The translations under genes and the position numbers were made by a program. A DNA stretch of 64,000 bases from JAJTFA01 sp051715425 (GTDB lineage Bacteria > Bacteroidota > Bacteroidia > UKL13-3), in NCBI GenBank assembly GCA_051715425.1, contig JBPXJS010000008.1:248001-312000 (forward strand). The letters are read 5' to 3'. The notes beneath the pieces were generated by a model, which was not told where the DNA came from, did not search any database, and saw nothing but the letters and a program-made list of their open reading frames with translations. Of the stretch, positions 17,767-25,852 are shown one piece after another (position 1 is the first letter of the stretch; every line of letters starts with the position of its first letter).

Positions 17767-18528
17767 CTACTGGGCACACATTCCACCATCAATTACCTGC
17801 GTGGTTCCTGTGATGTATTTACTTTGATCACTTGCAAGAAATAAAACCAACTCAGCAATTTCAACAGGTTCTGCATAGCGTTTCAATGGAATAGATGCTT
17901 CAAACTGTTTTTTTACTTCTTCCCCATGGCCTGCTGATGCACCTTCTTCTATAGAGCGCATCATTCTGTTATTTACGGGGGAAGGGTGAACTGTATTAAC
18001 CCTGATTTTTAATGGTGCGGCTTCAATAGCTGTAGTTCTCATGATACCCACCACCGCGTGTTTACTGGTAACATAGGCTCCCAAATTGGCAAAACCAAGC
18101 AATCCGGCAACTGAAGAGGAAATGATAATACTTCCACCTTCGTTCATATAAGGCAATGTATATTTATTGCCCAACCATATTCCTTTTACATTTACGGAAA
18201 TCACCTTATCAAAAATATCATCCGGATAATCAACTATTGGTTTAACTACCCCCTCTATTCCTGCATTATTGAAAAAAACATCAATTTTGCCAAACAACTT
18301 CACAGCCTTGCTCACATAACGTTCCACTTCTGCAGCTTTTGAAACATCAGCAACACAATATTCAAGGTTTTTGCTCCCTAACTCTGCTACCACTTCTTTC
18401 AATACATCTTCACTGATATCCACGAGCAGAACCCTGGCCCCCTCATCAAGAAACAACTTTGCCGTAGTTTTTCCAATGCTCCCGGCACCTCCCGTGATAA
18501 TGGCCACTTTGTTTTCTAACTGCTTCAT
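17767..18528 (-). CDS. Short-chain dehydrogenase/reductase (SDR)
   Basis: Classical SDR of 253 residues: NAD(P)-binding TGGAGSIG (12-19), VADVS, NNAG (87-90), the catalytic Ser138/139 with Tyr152 and Lys156 (YVTSK), and a C-terminal VIDGGMCAQ. Asp37 after the second strand (VLLVDIS) suggests NAD(H) preference. It oxidises or reduces an alcohol or ketone of unknown identity. It stands alone, flanked by gene-poor DNA. Confidence 0.9.
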   Translation of the reverse strand: MKQLENKVAIITGGAGSIGKTTAKLFLDEGARVLLVDISEDVLKEVVAELGSKNLEYCVADVSKAAEVERYVSKAVKLFGKIDVFFNNAGIEGVVKPIVDYPDDIFDKVISVNVKGIWLGNKYTLPYMNEGGSIIISSSVAGLLGFANLGAYVTSKHAVVGIMRTTAIEAAPLKIRVNTVHPSPVNNRMMRSIEEGASAGHGEEVKKQFEASIPLKRYAEPVEIAELVLFLASDQSKYITGTTQVIDGGMCAQ

Positions 18529-18845
18529 GTTTTTATTGTTTTAGGATTTTCATATAGAAAGGGAACAACCATTATGCATTTAGAGCGTGAATAGTTGCTA
18601 TTATTGGTTGAGCTGATCAGTAAACCACTTTTAGCAAATACGGTTCTAAACAACAGCCAAAACAAACCCGCTTGCTTAAATTGATTGTTACCGGATTCAG
18701 AACAAATTTAGTTCTGCCCAATACTTTTAAGCTATACAATTATGTTGAAAAGTTGCAAGATTCACACTTTGTGATCCCAGTAAAGATGGTGTGTTGCCGG
18801 ATAAAATAGTTCATCCGTATTTAATGATATTTTCGCAACCTTATA
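18529..18845. other. Intergenic region, nothing firm
   Basis: No convincing frame, promoter consensus or hairpin terminator seen. A short palindrome TCACA-CTT-TGTGA is present around 18762-18774. Confidence 0.3.
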
Positions 18846-19119
18846 TTATAGCTTGTTATTAGCCATTCCAGCATTTGTGAATCCATAAGGAATAGGTAAA
18901 ATTCGAATATTGGATTTTCTGTAAAATTTCAATGCATTTTTATCATTACTTTCTTTTCTGATATGCACTGTAACATTCACTTGTCCCACAAAACCGGCTC
19001 ATTTCAGCCATTCAGGCTTTTCCGGCTTACCCAGATATAGCAGAGCAGTACCTGCATCATAAAAATACAATAAAGGTTTTATCTGTACTTACGAATGCAA
19101 GCATTAGCAGTAAGCCCAC
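18846..19119 (-). pseudogene. Possible decayed gene, unknown function
   Basis: Read on the minus strand, a GTG-started frame (VGLLLMLAFVSTDKTFIVFL) stops at TGA after a run of five T. Skipping one T restores a frame reading YDAGTALLYLGKPEKPEWLK, then one in-frame TGA, then a further roughly 50 residues (AGFVGQVNVTVHIRKES...FTNAGMANNKL) to a normal stop. One frameshift and one nonsense codon in an otherwise protein-like stretch suggest a broken gene lying downstream of the ATP-grasp gene. No family recognised; chance openness is possible. Confidence 0.35.
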
Positions 19120-19133
19120 CGTTTTAATTATTC

Positions 19134-20087
19134 TTATGACTGTGAAGTACTGGTATTCATTTTTACAATTCGTTGAAATATGTTTTGGTGCCTGAATATT
19201 TCAAGCTGTGCTTTCCACAAGGTATAGTTGGGGTCGTAAATATGTGTGGGTTCGCTTTTTGCACCATTTAATTCTATGACTGAAAAATTGCGCCCCTGCT
19301 CCAGTTCTTCAAAAGTATTAAAACGGATATCTAATCTCCCGTAATAAAACCCCGGTATGTTTGCTAAAATCGCGTTAAATGTATTTTCCAATTTCTGCGT
19401 TATATGTTTTTTTCCATCCAAAAACGCTGTTCCCCTGTTGTGGTTTCCAAATGGCACCAAACACCGTTTTTCGCCAAGTGCCAGTACCTCATTTAAGTTT
19501 ATTTGTTCCCTCAGTTTGGGAATTTGCATCTCAAAACGGGGTACTTTTTGTAGCAGTTGTTTTATACTTTCGTTTCCATTGCCTTCTACCGTTAAAAATT
19601 GCTTAAGCGTTATCCCGGTAATTTTTCCTTTGTTTTCGTTTGGTAATCTGCAATAAAAAAGACCAATTTCATTTGGATAGGCAACTGTTTCCTGAATTAA
19701 AAAACTTGCCTGTATGGACTGGCTGTATAAAATGATTTCTTCAACAGAATTCACTTTTTGTACCCCAACACCGCGGCACCCGATATCGGGTTTGACAATT
19801 AACGGAAACTTCAATTGGTTCTCTATTACCAATCTAACAAAATTTGTTGGTTTATTCGTTTCAACAAGCACGGTTTTAGGATAGTAAGCTTGAGGCAGCA
19901 GCTTATATATTTCAGCTTTGCTATCTCCATAAAATCCTCCGTTTTTAATACCCGGGTTGGAATATGTAAAGAATGAGAATGAACGAAATTTGAGCATATT
20001 CCAAAGCCATAGAAAAAACACAGGCGTATAAACCACATAAACCGACCAGTACTCCCAATTCTTTACTTTATGCCACCAAAGTTTCAT
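19134..20087 (-). CDS. ATP-grasp domain protein with N-terminal membrane segment
   Basis: 317 residues. An N-terminal aromatic hydrophobic stretch (WSVYVVYTPVFFLWLWNML) would anchor it in the inner membrane. The body has ATP-grasp features: FPLIVKPDIGCRGVGVQKV (phosphate-grasping Lys and Gly-rich loop), SFLIQE (adenine-side acidic strand), and FYYGRLDIRF plus FSVIELNGAKSEP (metal-binding Asp, Glu and Asn). It should ligate a carboxylate to an amine or similar nucleophile, as D-Ala-D-Ala ligase relatives do; the substrate is unknown. It is the last gene of an overlapping operon, sharing 4 bp with the NRDE gene. Confidence 0.8.
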   Translation of the reverse strand: MKLWWHKVKNWEYWSVYVVYTPVFFLWLWNMLKFRSFSFFTYSNPGIKNGGFYGDSKAEIYKLLPQAYYPKTVLVETNKPTNFVRLVIENQLKFPLIVKPDIGCRGVGVQKVNSVEEIILYSQSIQASFLIQETVAYPNEIGLFYCRLPNENKGKITGITLKQFLTVEGNGNESIKQLLQKVPRFEMQIPKLREQINLNEVLALGEKRCLVPFGNHNRGTAFLDGKKHITQKLENTFNAILANIPGFYYGRLDIRFNTFEELEQGRNFSVIELNGAKSEPTHIYDPNYTLWKAQLEIFRHQNIFQRIVKMNTSTSQS

Positions 20088-20794
20088 GACAGGGTTTCAG
20101 TAATAACTGTTTTTTCTTTTGTGATTAAATCCAAATGGGTAAGACAAAGATTTTCGTTTTCCAGCACATATTGGGTGATATTCCTGGTAACAGTGATCCC
20201 CATTCTATTGATTATTAAGCCATTTTCAGCATCAGCTTTTTGCGTGTTGCTGTGAAAATCCATTAGGTCATCAGCATTTATATTTCTTTTTTGATATAAA
20301 AACTCAGCAAACCAATCTTTTCTCTTCTGCATCACCTCCTGGTTATAAAGGGTAGATGAAGACCAGATATGTTCTATATTGGGATCCAACAGATGAATTG
20401 TTTTGTAACTCCCATTCCAGCGAAGTTGAGTAAGAGACATATTAACAAAGGCAATAATCGTAAAAGGTTCTATTCCTGACAGATCAATGTTTTCCCATTC
20501 TTCAGAATAATCAGGGGAATGAAGGATGTCTAAAAGGATTAACCCGCGACTCTTTCTATATGGGGGATTGGGTATATGTTTCATATCAGCACCATTGAGT
20601 AACACAAAAACGCTTTTATCATTTTTTACACCAAACCAGGTACCATTGCTTTGCGGATCAATCGGGTAATACACCCAGTTATTTCCATCAATTAACTTCC
20701 TTGGCTTTGTTGCGTAAGGCCTGTTGATGTTTTCATCTCTGTTTGAAGTAATTATTGTGTTATTCTTATCCTTATAATAGGTTACTGTGCACAT
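20084..20794 (-). CDS. NRDE (TANGO2-like) family protein
   Basis: 236 residues starting MCTVTYYKDKNNTIITSNRDEN. The initial Met-Cys exposes an N-terminal Cys as in Ntn-type hydrolases, and SNRDE names the family. Eukaryotic TANGO2 relatives are linked to haem and lipid handling, while bacterial members are uncharacterised. It overlaps the neighbouring genes by 4 bp (ATP-grasp) and 13 bp (DinB), so translation is probably coupled. Confidence 0.88.
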   Translation of the reverse strand: MCTVTYYKDKNNTIITSNRDENINRPYATKPRKLIDGNNWVYYPIDPQSNGTWFGVKNDKSVFVLLNGADMKHIPNPPYRKSRGLILLDILHSPDYSEEWENIDLSGIEPFTIIAFVNMSLTQLRWNGSYKTIHLLDPNIEHIWSSSTLYNQEVMQKRKDWFAEFLYQKRNINADDLMDFHSNTQKADAENGLIINRMGITVTRNITQYVLENENLCLTHLDLITKEKTVITETLS

Positions 20795-21282
20795 TGGTTG
20801 TTATTTATGATAGTCGATTTTGCCACCCCAAAATTTTCAGTCATATCCATTTTCCCTAAGTACAAAAGTCCAACCTTGATCAGGGCCTGGTGGTGAATGC
20901 AGTGCTCGATATTATACACAAGCTCACGGTGATAATTGGTTTCAACAGCCATTTCATTGTTATTATAAAGGGTTACAAGGTGCAACGTTTTATTCTCCTT
21001 TTCCAAACCCTGTATGATATGAGCTATTTTTTCTGCGGCAAAATCGATATCCTGTTGGGTTCGGATATTTCTCTTTCTGTTGTCGTAGTTGATATTTCCG
21101 GATTCAAAACCACTATTAAGCTGCTCAAATAATTCAATGATATGTCGGGTATGTTCTCCGATGGTGCTGTTGCTCAGCATGGGTATTGGCTGTGTGTACT
21201 CATCATAACCAAGTTGGGTAATCGCCTCAACCAATTGAAGCAATACGGCTTTGGCTTCCCATGTCATTGAATCATTTCTCAT
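20782..21282 (-). CDS. DinB/YfiT-like four-helix protein
   Basis: 166 residues of the DinB superfamily: the first His in STIGEHTRHIIELFEQL and the second pair in NIEHCIHHQALIKVGLL would make the three-His metal site. DinB-fold proteins include thiol-dependent S-transferases using bacillithiol or mycothiol, but most are unassigned. It sits inside the methionine sulfoxide reductase operon, which would fit a thiol or redox role; that is inference. It overlaps MsrBA by 4 bp. Confidence 0.8.
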   Translation of the reverse strand: MRNDSMTWEAKAVLLQLVEAITQLGYDEYTQPIPMLSNSTIGEHTRHIIELFEQLNSGFESGNINYDNRKRNIRTQQDIDFAAEKIAHIIQGLEKENKTLHLVTLYNNNEMAVETNYHRELVYNIEHCIHHQALIKVGLLYLGKMDMTENFGVAKSTIINNNQCAQ

Positions 21283-22322
21283 TTGGTTTTTAGTTTATCG
21301 GCAAATACCTGTTTCAGTTTATCCATTTTAGGTTGTATCACAGCCTTACAATAAGGTTCTTCCTTATTAAGCTCATAATATTCCTGGTGATAACTCTCGG
21401 CTTTGTAAAACTTATCAAAAATAGCAACTTCGGTTACTATCTCCTTATCAAAAACTTTATTCGCGTTAAGCGTGGTTATTACTTTCTCAGCTATTTTCTT
21501 CTGGTTTTTATTATGGTAAAAAATGGCTGAGCGGTATTGGGTTCCAATATCAGCACCCTGACGGTTAAGGGTGGTAGGGTTATGCAATGTAAAAAACACT
21601 TCCAGCAATTCTTCCAATGAAATAACAGCCGAATTGTATCTGATCTGAACCACTTCTGCATGGCCGGTATTGCCAGAACATACTTCTTTGTAGGTAGGGT
21701 TTGGAGTGTTCCCTCCGCTATAACCCGATTCTACACTTTCCACCCCTTTCAGATCCTCAAAAATAGCTTCGATGCACCAGAAGCATCCACCGGCAAGGGT
21801 TATCGTATCAATGCCTGTTGGTTTATTCATTTCTGCTTTAGGTTCAAAGGAGAGCGACCCAGAGTTTACACAATACCGTTTGCCGGTAGCTGTTGGCCCA
21901 TCATCAAAAATATGACCCAAATGGCCACCACATTTTGCGCAGGTAATTTCTGTTCTTCTCATGCCGTGGCTATTGTCTTCGGTTTGAATAATTTTGCCAC
22001 CGGCTATTTCTCTGTCAAAAGAAGGCCAGCCACAGTGTGAGTCAAATTTCATTTCATCTGTAAAAAGTGCTTCACCACATCCCCCACATTTGTAGGTACC
22101 TTTGTCTTTTGTCATCAGAAACTCCCCTGTATAAGGCCTTTCAGTACCTTTTTCCCTTAAAATATAATATTGCTCGGGGGAGAGTTTTGACTTCCATTGT
22201 AAGTCGGTTAATTCCATTTTTGACGAACCCGTACCTTTTGGATGCTGATCGGGAGTTTGTTGTGCGCAGCTATTCAGCGAAAGCATGAGCAATAAGATAA
22301 AAACTGATGATATTTTTTTCAT
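21279..22322 (-). CDS. msrBA: Lipoprotein MsrB-MsrA fusion, peptide methionine sulfoxide reductase
   Basis: Bifunctional repair enzyme that reduces both R- and S-methionine sulfoxide in proteins. A signal peptide with lipobox LNSC (Cys19) predicts a membrane-anchored envelope protein. The MsrB domain (about 37-165) has zinc cysteines Cys79/82 and Cys128/131 and the catalytic Cys151 in RYCVNSGSLSF. The MsrA domain (about 172-340) has the catalytic Cys180 in GGCFWCIEAIF. The B-then-A order is the reverse of the PilB-type A-then-B fusions. It overlaps DoxX and DinB by 4 bp each. Confidence 0.95.
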   Translation of the reverse strand: MKKISSVFILLLMLSLNSCAQQTPDQHPKGTGSSKMELTDLQWKSKLSPEQYYILREKGTERPYTGEFLMTKDKGTYKCGGCGEALFTDEMKFDSHCGWPSFDREIAGGKIIQTEDNSHGMRRTEITCAKCGGHLGHIFDDGPTATGKRYCVNSGSLSFEPKAEMNKPTGIDTITLAGGCFWCIEAIFEDLKGVESVESGYSGGNTPNPTYKEVCSGNTGHAEVVQIRYNSAVISLEELLEVFFTLHNPTTLNRQGADIGTQYRSAIFYHNKNQKKIAEKVITTLNANKVFDKEIVTEVAIFDKFYKAESYHQEYYELNKEEPYCKAVIQPKMDKLKQVFADKLKTK

Positions 22323-22714
22323 GACCTGATTTTTTTAAATAGAACCATCACTTCATGCTTATGCATGACAAGAAATAATACCGAAGCTACAAGCACGATG
22401 ATAGCTAAGGTAAATAATCCGCCACCGTCATTTTTTACATCAATGCCTAATACCAGCAAATGTGAACATACAGCGCCACAAATAATACCTAAACTATTTA
22501 TCATACCTATTATTTGGGTTCCTGGAAACAGAATAAGTGCAGCAGTAATTAATTCAATAATACCTAAAGCTATTCTGCCATAAGGCTCAGCACCCAAAGC
22601 TGAAAATATATGAACAGAATCAGGATGGGCAGTAAATTTAAAATACAGGGTTTGTAAAAGGATAATGGCTACCGTGAGCTTTAGTATCCATGAAATGGTG
22701 TTTCTTAAGTTCAT
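22319..22714 (-). CDS. DoxX-like membrane protein
   Basis: 131 residues, four hydrophobic helices with the family pattern LKLTVAIILLQTLYFKFTAHPDSVHIFSALG and GIIELITAALILFPG. DoxX proteins are often encoded beside thiol-stress or quinone functions and are thought to help membrane redox work. The position between YHS and MsrBA genes, with a 4-bp overlap, supports envelope redox repair. Confidence 0.85.
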   Translation of the reverse strand: MNLRNTISWILKLTVAIILLQTLYFKFTAHPDSVHIFSALGAEPYGRIALGIIELITAALILFPGTQIIGMINSLGIICGAVCSHLLVLGIDVKNDGGGLFTLAIIVLVASVLFLVMHKHEVMVLFKKIRS

Positions 22715-22715
22715 A

Positions 22716-23180
22716 TTAATTTAGTTTTAATGTTTTAGTCCAGTTGACATCTGCTTTTGCCTTCAGGCCTTTTTCATCTTTATTCCAGCTATTTAAAGTA
22801 TTGTTGAAATAGGCATTGTAAAACAGAAAAAGTTTACCATCGGTTATTTTAAAAGTCTCGGGATTTATTTCCACCTTTTTACCATAATCACCCATAGCAA
22901 ACGCGCACCATCCACCATACTGAGGTTCGTATTTTGTTGGATTCTTTAAAAACAGTTCTTTGTTGTTTTGTGTACTGAAATAATAGGTTACACCATGATA
23001 ACTTGTAAAAATGCTGCTATTGCCCTTTTCAGCCTTGCTTTTAGTAAAATAGGATACCGGATCGTAACCCTGAATGGCTACCCCCTCTTCTAAATTAAAG
23101 TGCTTTGTTCTTTCAGGAGCGTTCTGTGCAAAAAGAAAGGAAAACGTCCCCACCAGAAATGATAAAATGATTTGTCTCAT
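22716..23180 (-). CDS. Exported YHS-domain protein
   Basis: 154 residues: signal peptide MRQIILSFLVGTFSFLFAQ, then a YHS domain (AIQGYDPVSYFTKSKAEKG, TYYFSTQNNKELFLKNPTKYEPQYGGWCAFAMG). YHS domains occur in copper ATPases and periplasmic metal-binding proteins; the Tyr, Gly-Gly-Trp-Cys segment is conserved. It is the first gene of the six-gene operon and has the Crp-type site and canonical promoter directly upstream. Confidence 0.9.
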   Translation of the reverse strand: MRQIILSFLVGTFSFLFAQNAPERTKHFNLEEGVAIQGYDPVSYFTKSKAEKGNSSIFTSYHGVTYYFSTQNNKELFLKNPTKYEPQYGGWCAFAMGDYGKKVEINPETFKITDGKLFLFYNAYFNNTLNSWNKDEKGLKAKADVNWTKTLKLN

Positions 23181-23197
23181 GTTGATTAATTATGAAA

Positions 23198-23246
23198 CAA
23201 AAGTACCTGGTGTTAAAACAGCAAAATGTAAGCTACTTTACATTTT
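23198..23246 (-). promoter_or_regulatory. Crp/Fnr-type operator at about -41 of the YHS-MsrBA operon promoter
   Basis: Minus strand reading: a palindrome AAAATGTAA-N6-TTACATTTT (23223-23246, perfect 9-bp arms, TGTAA-N6-TTACA core like the Crp consensus) and then the -7 element TACTTTTG (23198-23205). The palindrome centre is about 41 bases before the predicted start point, and no TTTG stands at the proper -33 distance, so activation of class II type is likely. The site covers the stop codon of the regulator gene. Confidence 0.7.
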
Positions 23247-23931
23247 TCACAAAGTTCTTTATTATTTCAGTATCCGGTATTTTGATTTCCTTCTGTGTGT
23301 ATTGCAAAATATTGTCCTTTTCGAGTTCCTTAAATAAAGAAATAATGGTTTGCCGCGTGGTACAGATCAGTTGGGCTATATCCTTTTGGGTAAGGTAATT
23401 GGGCAAGACAAATGAGGTGCTCTTCACATTTTCTTTCTCTATAATCATGTTTAAAAGCAGCAGTAGCCGTGTTTTTGCATCCCTGAACAGGATATTCTTA
23501 TAACTGTTTTGCATTTTTCTGAAATTAAACCCAATAAATTTGATGTAGTTTAAAGCAAAATCAGGCTTCTTATGCATTACCGCTTCCAGGTTTTCTCTAT
23601 AAAAGGTACATATAATGGCTTCATCAGATACCACTTTAAAATACTCCTCATTTGCAACAGGTTTTTCCAGGTTTAAGTCACCAAATAAATCACCTTTTTG
23701 CAGAATATCCAGGAGTACTTCCTCCCCCTCATTGTTAATTTTAATGAGTTTGATGGTTCCCTGTTTTATAAAGTAAATTCTTTCCTTTTCATCAAACGGT
23801 AAATCTACATACTCGTTCTTTTTAGACTTTTTGAATCGCTTTAAAATACATAAGGCATCTATTTCAGAAAAACTGAGATTACGGAAAAGTTTATGCTCAT
23901 GTAAATACCAATATTTTAAGTCTGATGTCAT
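23233..23931 (-). CDS. Crp/Fnr family transcriptional regulator
   Basis: Cyclic-nucleotide-binding-fold sensor (LPFDEKERIYFIKQGTIKLIKINNEGEEVLLDILQKGDLFGD) followed by a C-terminal winged helix (LTQKDIAQLICTTRQTIISLFKELEKDNIL). No Fnr-type N-terminal cysteine cluster is visible, so direct oxygen sensing by an Fe-S cluster is unlikely. The frame is open to 23955, but the Met at 23931 (MTSDLKYWYLHEHKLF) fits the family N-terminus. It lies directly upstream of the YHS-DoxX-MsrBA operon, whose operator overlaps its stop codon. An inverted repeat TCATACCA/TGGTATGA (23960-23999) lies before its start. Confidence 0.92.
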   Translation of the reverse strand: MTSDLKYWYLHEHKLFRNLSFSEIDALCILKRFKKSKKNEYVDLPFDEKERIYFIKQGTIKLIKINNEGEEVLLDILQKGDLFGDLNLEKPVANEEYFKVVSDEAIICTFYRENLEAVMHKKPDFALNYIKFIGFNFRKMQNSYKNILFRDAKTRLLLLLNMIIEKENVKSTSFVLPNYLTQKDIAQLICTTRQTIISLFKELEKDNILQYTQKEIKIPDTEIIKNFVKNVK

Positions 23932-24029
23932 GTTTTTTGTAGTATAGCCGGCCATTTATTCATACCATGATGAAACCTAATAGTTGTGAGCTGGTATGAT
24001 TAAGGTTCCTGCCAAATGCCTCAGGTGGC

Positions 24030-24052
24030 TTTGTAAATGTTGGCATAAAACC
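24030..24052 (-). repeat. Dispersed intergenic repeat, core copy A
   Basis: Minus-strand reading GGTTTTATGCCAACATTTAC and onward, one base off the shared core TTTTATCCCAACATTTACA. It lies about 100 bp upstream of the Crp/Fnr regulator start. Confidence 0.5.
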
Positions 24053-24189
24053 GCAAAAAAACAAGAGTAATACACTTTTTTTGAAACATGCCGGAATGAA
24101 TGAACCGCTAACATTGTTGCTACCCGGGCACGAAACCGGTATTTACCTGTATCGCACGTAAACATGAATGTACTTCCTGAGATGGGTGA

Positions 24190-24897
24190 TTACAACCAGC
24201 GATAATATTCGTTTAAGAAGTGAAAAACATTACCTATTCCATGAGCGATGATAAGTGGCCACAATTTTTTATACCTGATATAATAAATCCCAAATACCAA
24301 CGCCAATACAAAAACCATTGGCATATTCATCCAGCCCTGGTAGGTGTGATAAGATGCGCGGACAACAAAACTGATGGCAATAACAACCGCAGGATGATAT
24401 TTTTCGAACCTCCTGAACAAATAACCTATCAGCAGTATTTCTTCATAGATTGAATTAACAACAGCAATAAGCGCCATACTCACTATATTGGATTGAAGGG
24501 CAATTGAGGGATCATGCAGGGTTTCCGGATTTAATATGTTTAAACCTATTAATGACTTTGTGATAAAAGCACCTGTGGTTTCCCTTATAATAACCAACAA
24601 TATGGCCACCCCAACCATTTTGATGCTAAAATCGAGGTTAAAATCTTTATACGTCCATTGCCTGTATTTTAAAAAGCAGGCTATTATGGTTAGCATGATA
24701 ACCTCATAAACAATTATAAAAATGAAATCGTAGCTGTTGTACGTTTTTGTATTTGATGTAACTGAATTTTCGAGAATTGCCGTGGTTGAAGAATAAATAA
24801 ACAAGCCAAAGCCAAGTATAAGCACAATAAACACCTCAGCCATTTTACCTAAAGTGGTTTTATAAGATGCTAAAGAATGTTGTTTGGTTAATATCAT
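24190..24897 (-). CDS. CPBP family intramembrane glutamic endopeptidase
   Basis: 235 residues with about seven hydrophobic helices and the CPBP (Abi) motifs: Glu152-Glu153 in NSIYEEILLIGYLFRRFEK, Arg180 with His184 (VVRASYHTY), and His219 (IIAHGIGNVFHFL). These residues form the membrane glutamic protease site. Bacterial members process peptides or act as bacteriocin immunity proteins; no partner gene is adjacent. The 24898-25015 gap holds nothing recognisable. Confidence 0.9.
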   Translation of the reverse strand: MILTKQHSLASYKTTLGKMAEVFIVLILGFGLFIYSSTTAILENSVTSNTKTYNSYDFIFIIVYEVIMLTIIACFLKYRQWTYKDFNLDFSIKMVGVAILLVIIRETTGAFITKSLIGLNILNPETLHDPSIALQSNIVSMALIAVVNSIYEEILLIGYLFRRFEKYHPAVVIAISFVVRASYHTYQGWMNMPMVFVLALVFGIYYIRYKKLWPLIIAHGIGNVFHFLNEYYRWL

Positions 24898-25015
24898 GAT
24901 TCCCCGCTTTGGCTTGAAACGTTTAAGTAGTGTTGGTTATTTAATTATAGTCACCGGCTTTGTTGCCCCTATCTCTGCTATGTGTGTATTGTCAAATAAC
25001 TTTAAAAGGACTACC

Positions 25016-25684
25016 TTACGAATCAAATTTTGATCCATCCCATTCTACTCCCGGTGGGAACAATTCAGCCTTTCTTTTCTTCATTTCCGATGCAATGAAG
25101 GCACCATTGCCACCTTGCTCTTCAAGTTTGGTTATAATATTCAGGTAACTCTTTTCATCCCTGTTCTGACTAAGTTTAAACACATTGTCCATTTTTTGCA
25201 CTTTGATCTCAAACCCTGCAATGGCAGGCATCATTTTATCCAAAAAGGCATCTGGTAAATTGTCGTATATGGTTAACGACTCCGCATTCCCCTTTTCAAA
25301 TTTAAGTGTTAATTTTCTCATGAACTGAATCAATTTATCAGGAGACATAAACCTGATTTGCCCGCTCATATGTACACTCATATAATTCCAGGTTGACCCT
25401 ATTTGCGGATTGCTATACCATGAAGCACTTACATAAGAATTGGGGCCTGTAAACACCAGCAAGGCATTGGGATTTTCAACAAAAGCTTTATAGTGGTCGG
25501 TATTTCGCATGATATGCCCCTGTAAAAACAGTTCCCCGTTTCTTTCTTCAAAAAGAACCGGAACTTGAGTGGCAACCTGTGCACCGGATAAATAACTTCC
25601 CGTTAAAAAAGCGAATGGATTTTGCTCTATAAAATCCAATATGGTTTGCTTGTCTTTTTCTTTAAAATATGAAAAATTGTACAT
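25016..25684 (-). CDS. PaiB-like FMN-binding negative transcriptional regulator family protein
   Basis: 223 residues of split-barrel flavin-binding fold: NPFAFLTGSYLSGAQVATQVPVLFEE, LQGHIMRNTDHYKAF, GPNSYVSASWYSNPQIGSTWNYMSVHMSG. In Bacillus, PaiB affects sporulation and protease genes, but most homologues are likely flavin or haem-binding enzymes. The frame is open to 25762; the Met at 25684 (MYNFSYFKEKDK) is at the usual family start. Confidence 0.9.
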   Translation of the reverse strand: MYNFSYFKEKDKQTILDFIEQNPFAFLTGSYLSGAQVATQVPVLFEERNGELFLQGHIMRNTDHYKAFVENPNALLVFTGPNSYVSASWYSNPQIGSTWNYMSVHMSGQIRFMSPDKLIQFMRKLTLKFEKGNAESLTIYDNLPDAFLDKMMPAIAGFEIKVQKMDNVFKLSQNRDEKSYLNIITKLEEQGGNGAFIASEMKKRKAELFPPGVEWDGSKFDS

Positions 25685-25852
25685 TATAATTTTTATGGCA
25701 TAGTGTGCTTGAAAATAGCTTAACGGGAAAAGCTTGTTTTTGTTATTAATCGCTTTTTTCAATTATTGGTTCATCATATTGGTACTTCCGTTCATTCGGT
25801 TTGCCTCTACCCCTGTTTTCGGCTCATTTATGGTGTTCTCATTTCTTAGGTA

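Noticed and set aside
18762..18774. TCACA-N3-TGTGA palindrome
   Set aside because: The half-sites are in the reverse order and wrong spacing for Crp; not linked to a promoter.
20782..20794. 13-bp overlap DinB/NRDE as a frameshift fusion
   Set aside because: Both genes have their own complete domains, start and stop; overlap is normal in this operon.
22365..22583. Plus-strand frame over DoxX
   Set aside because: Shadow of the DoxX gene, which is embedded by overlaps in the operon.
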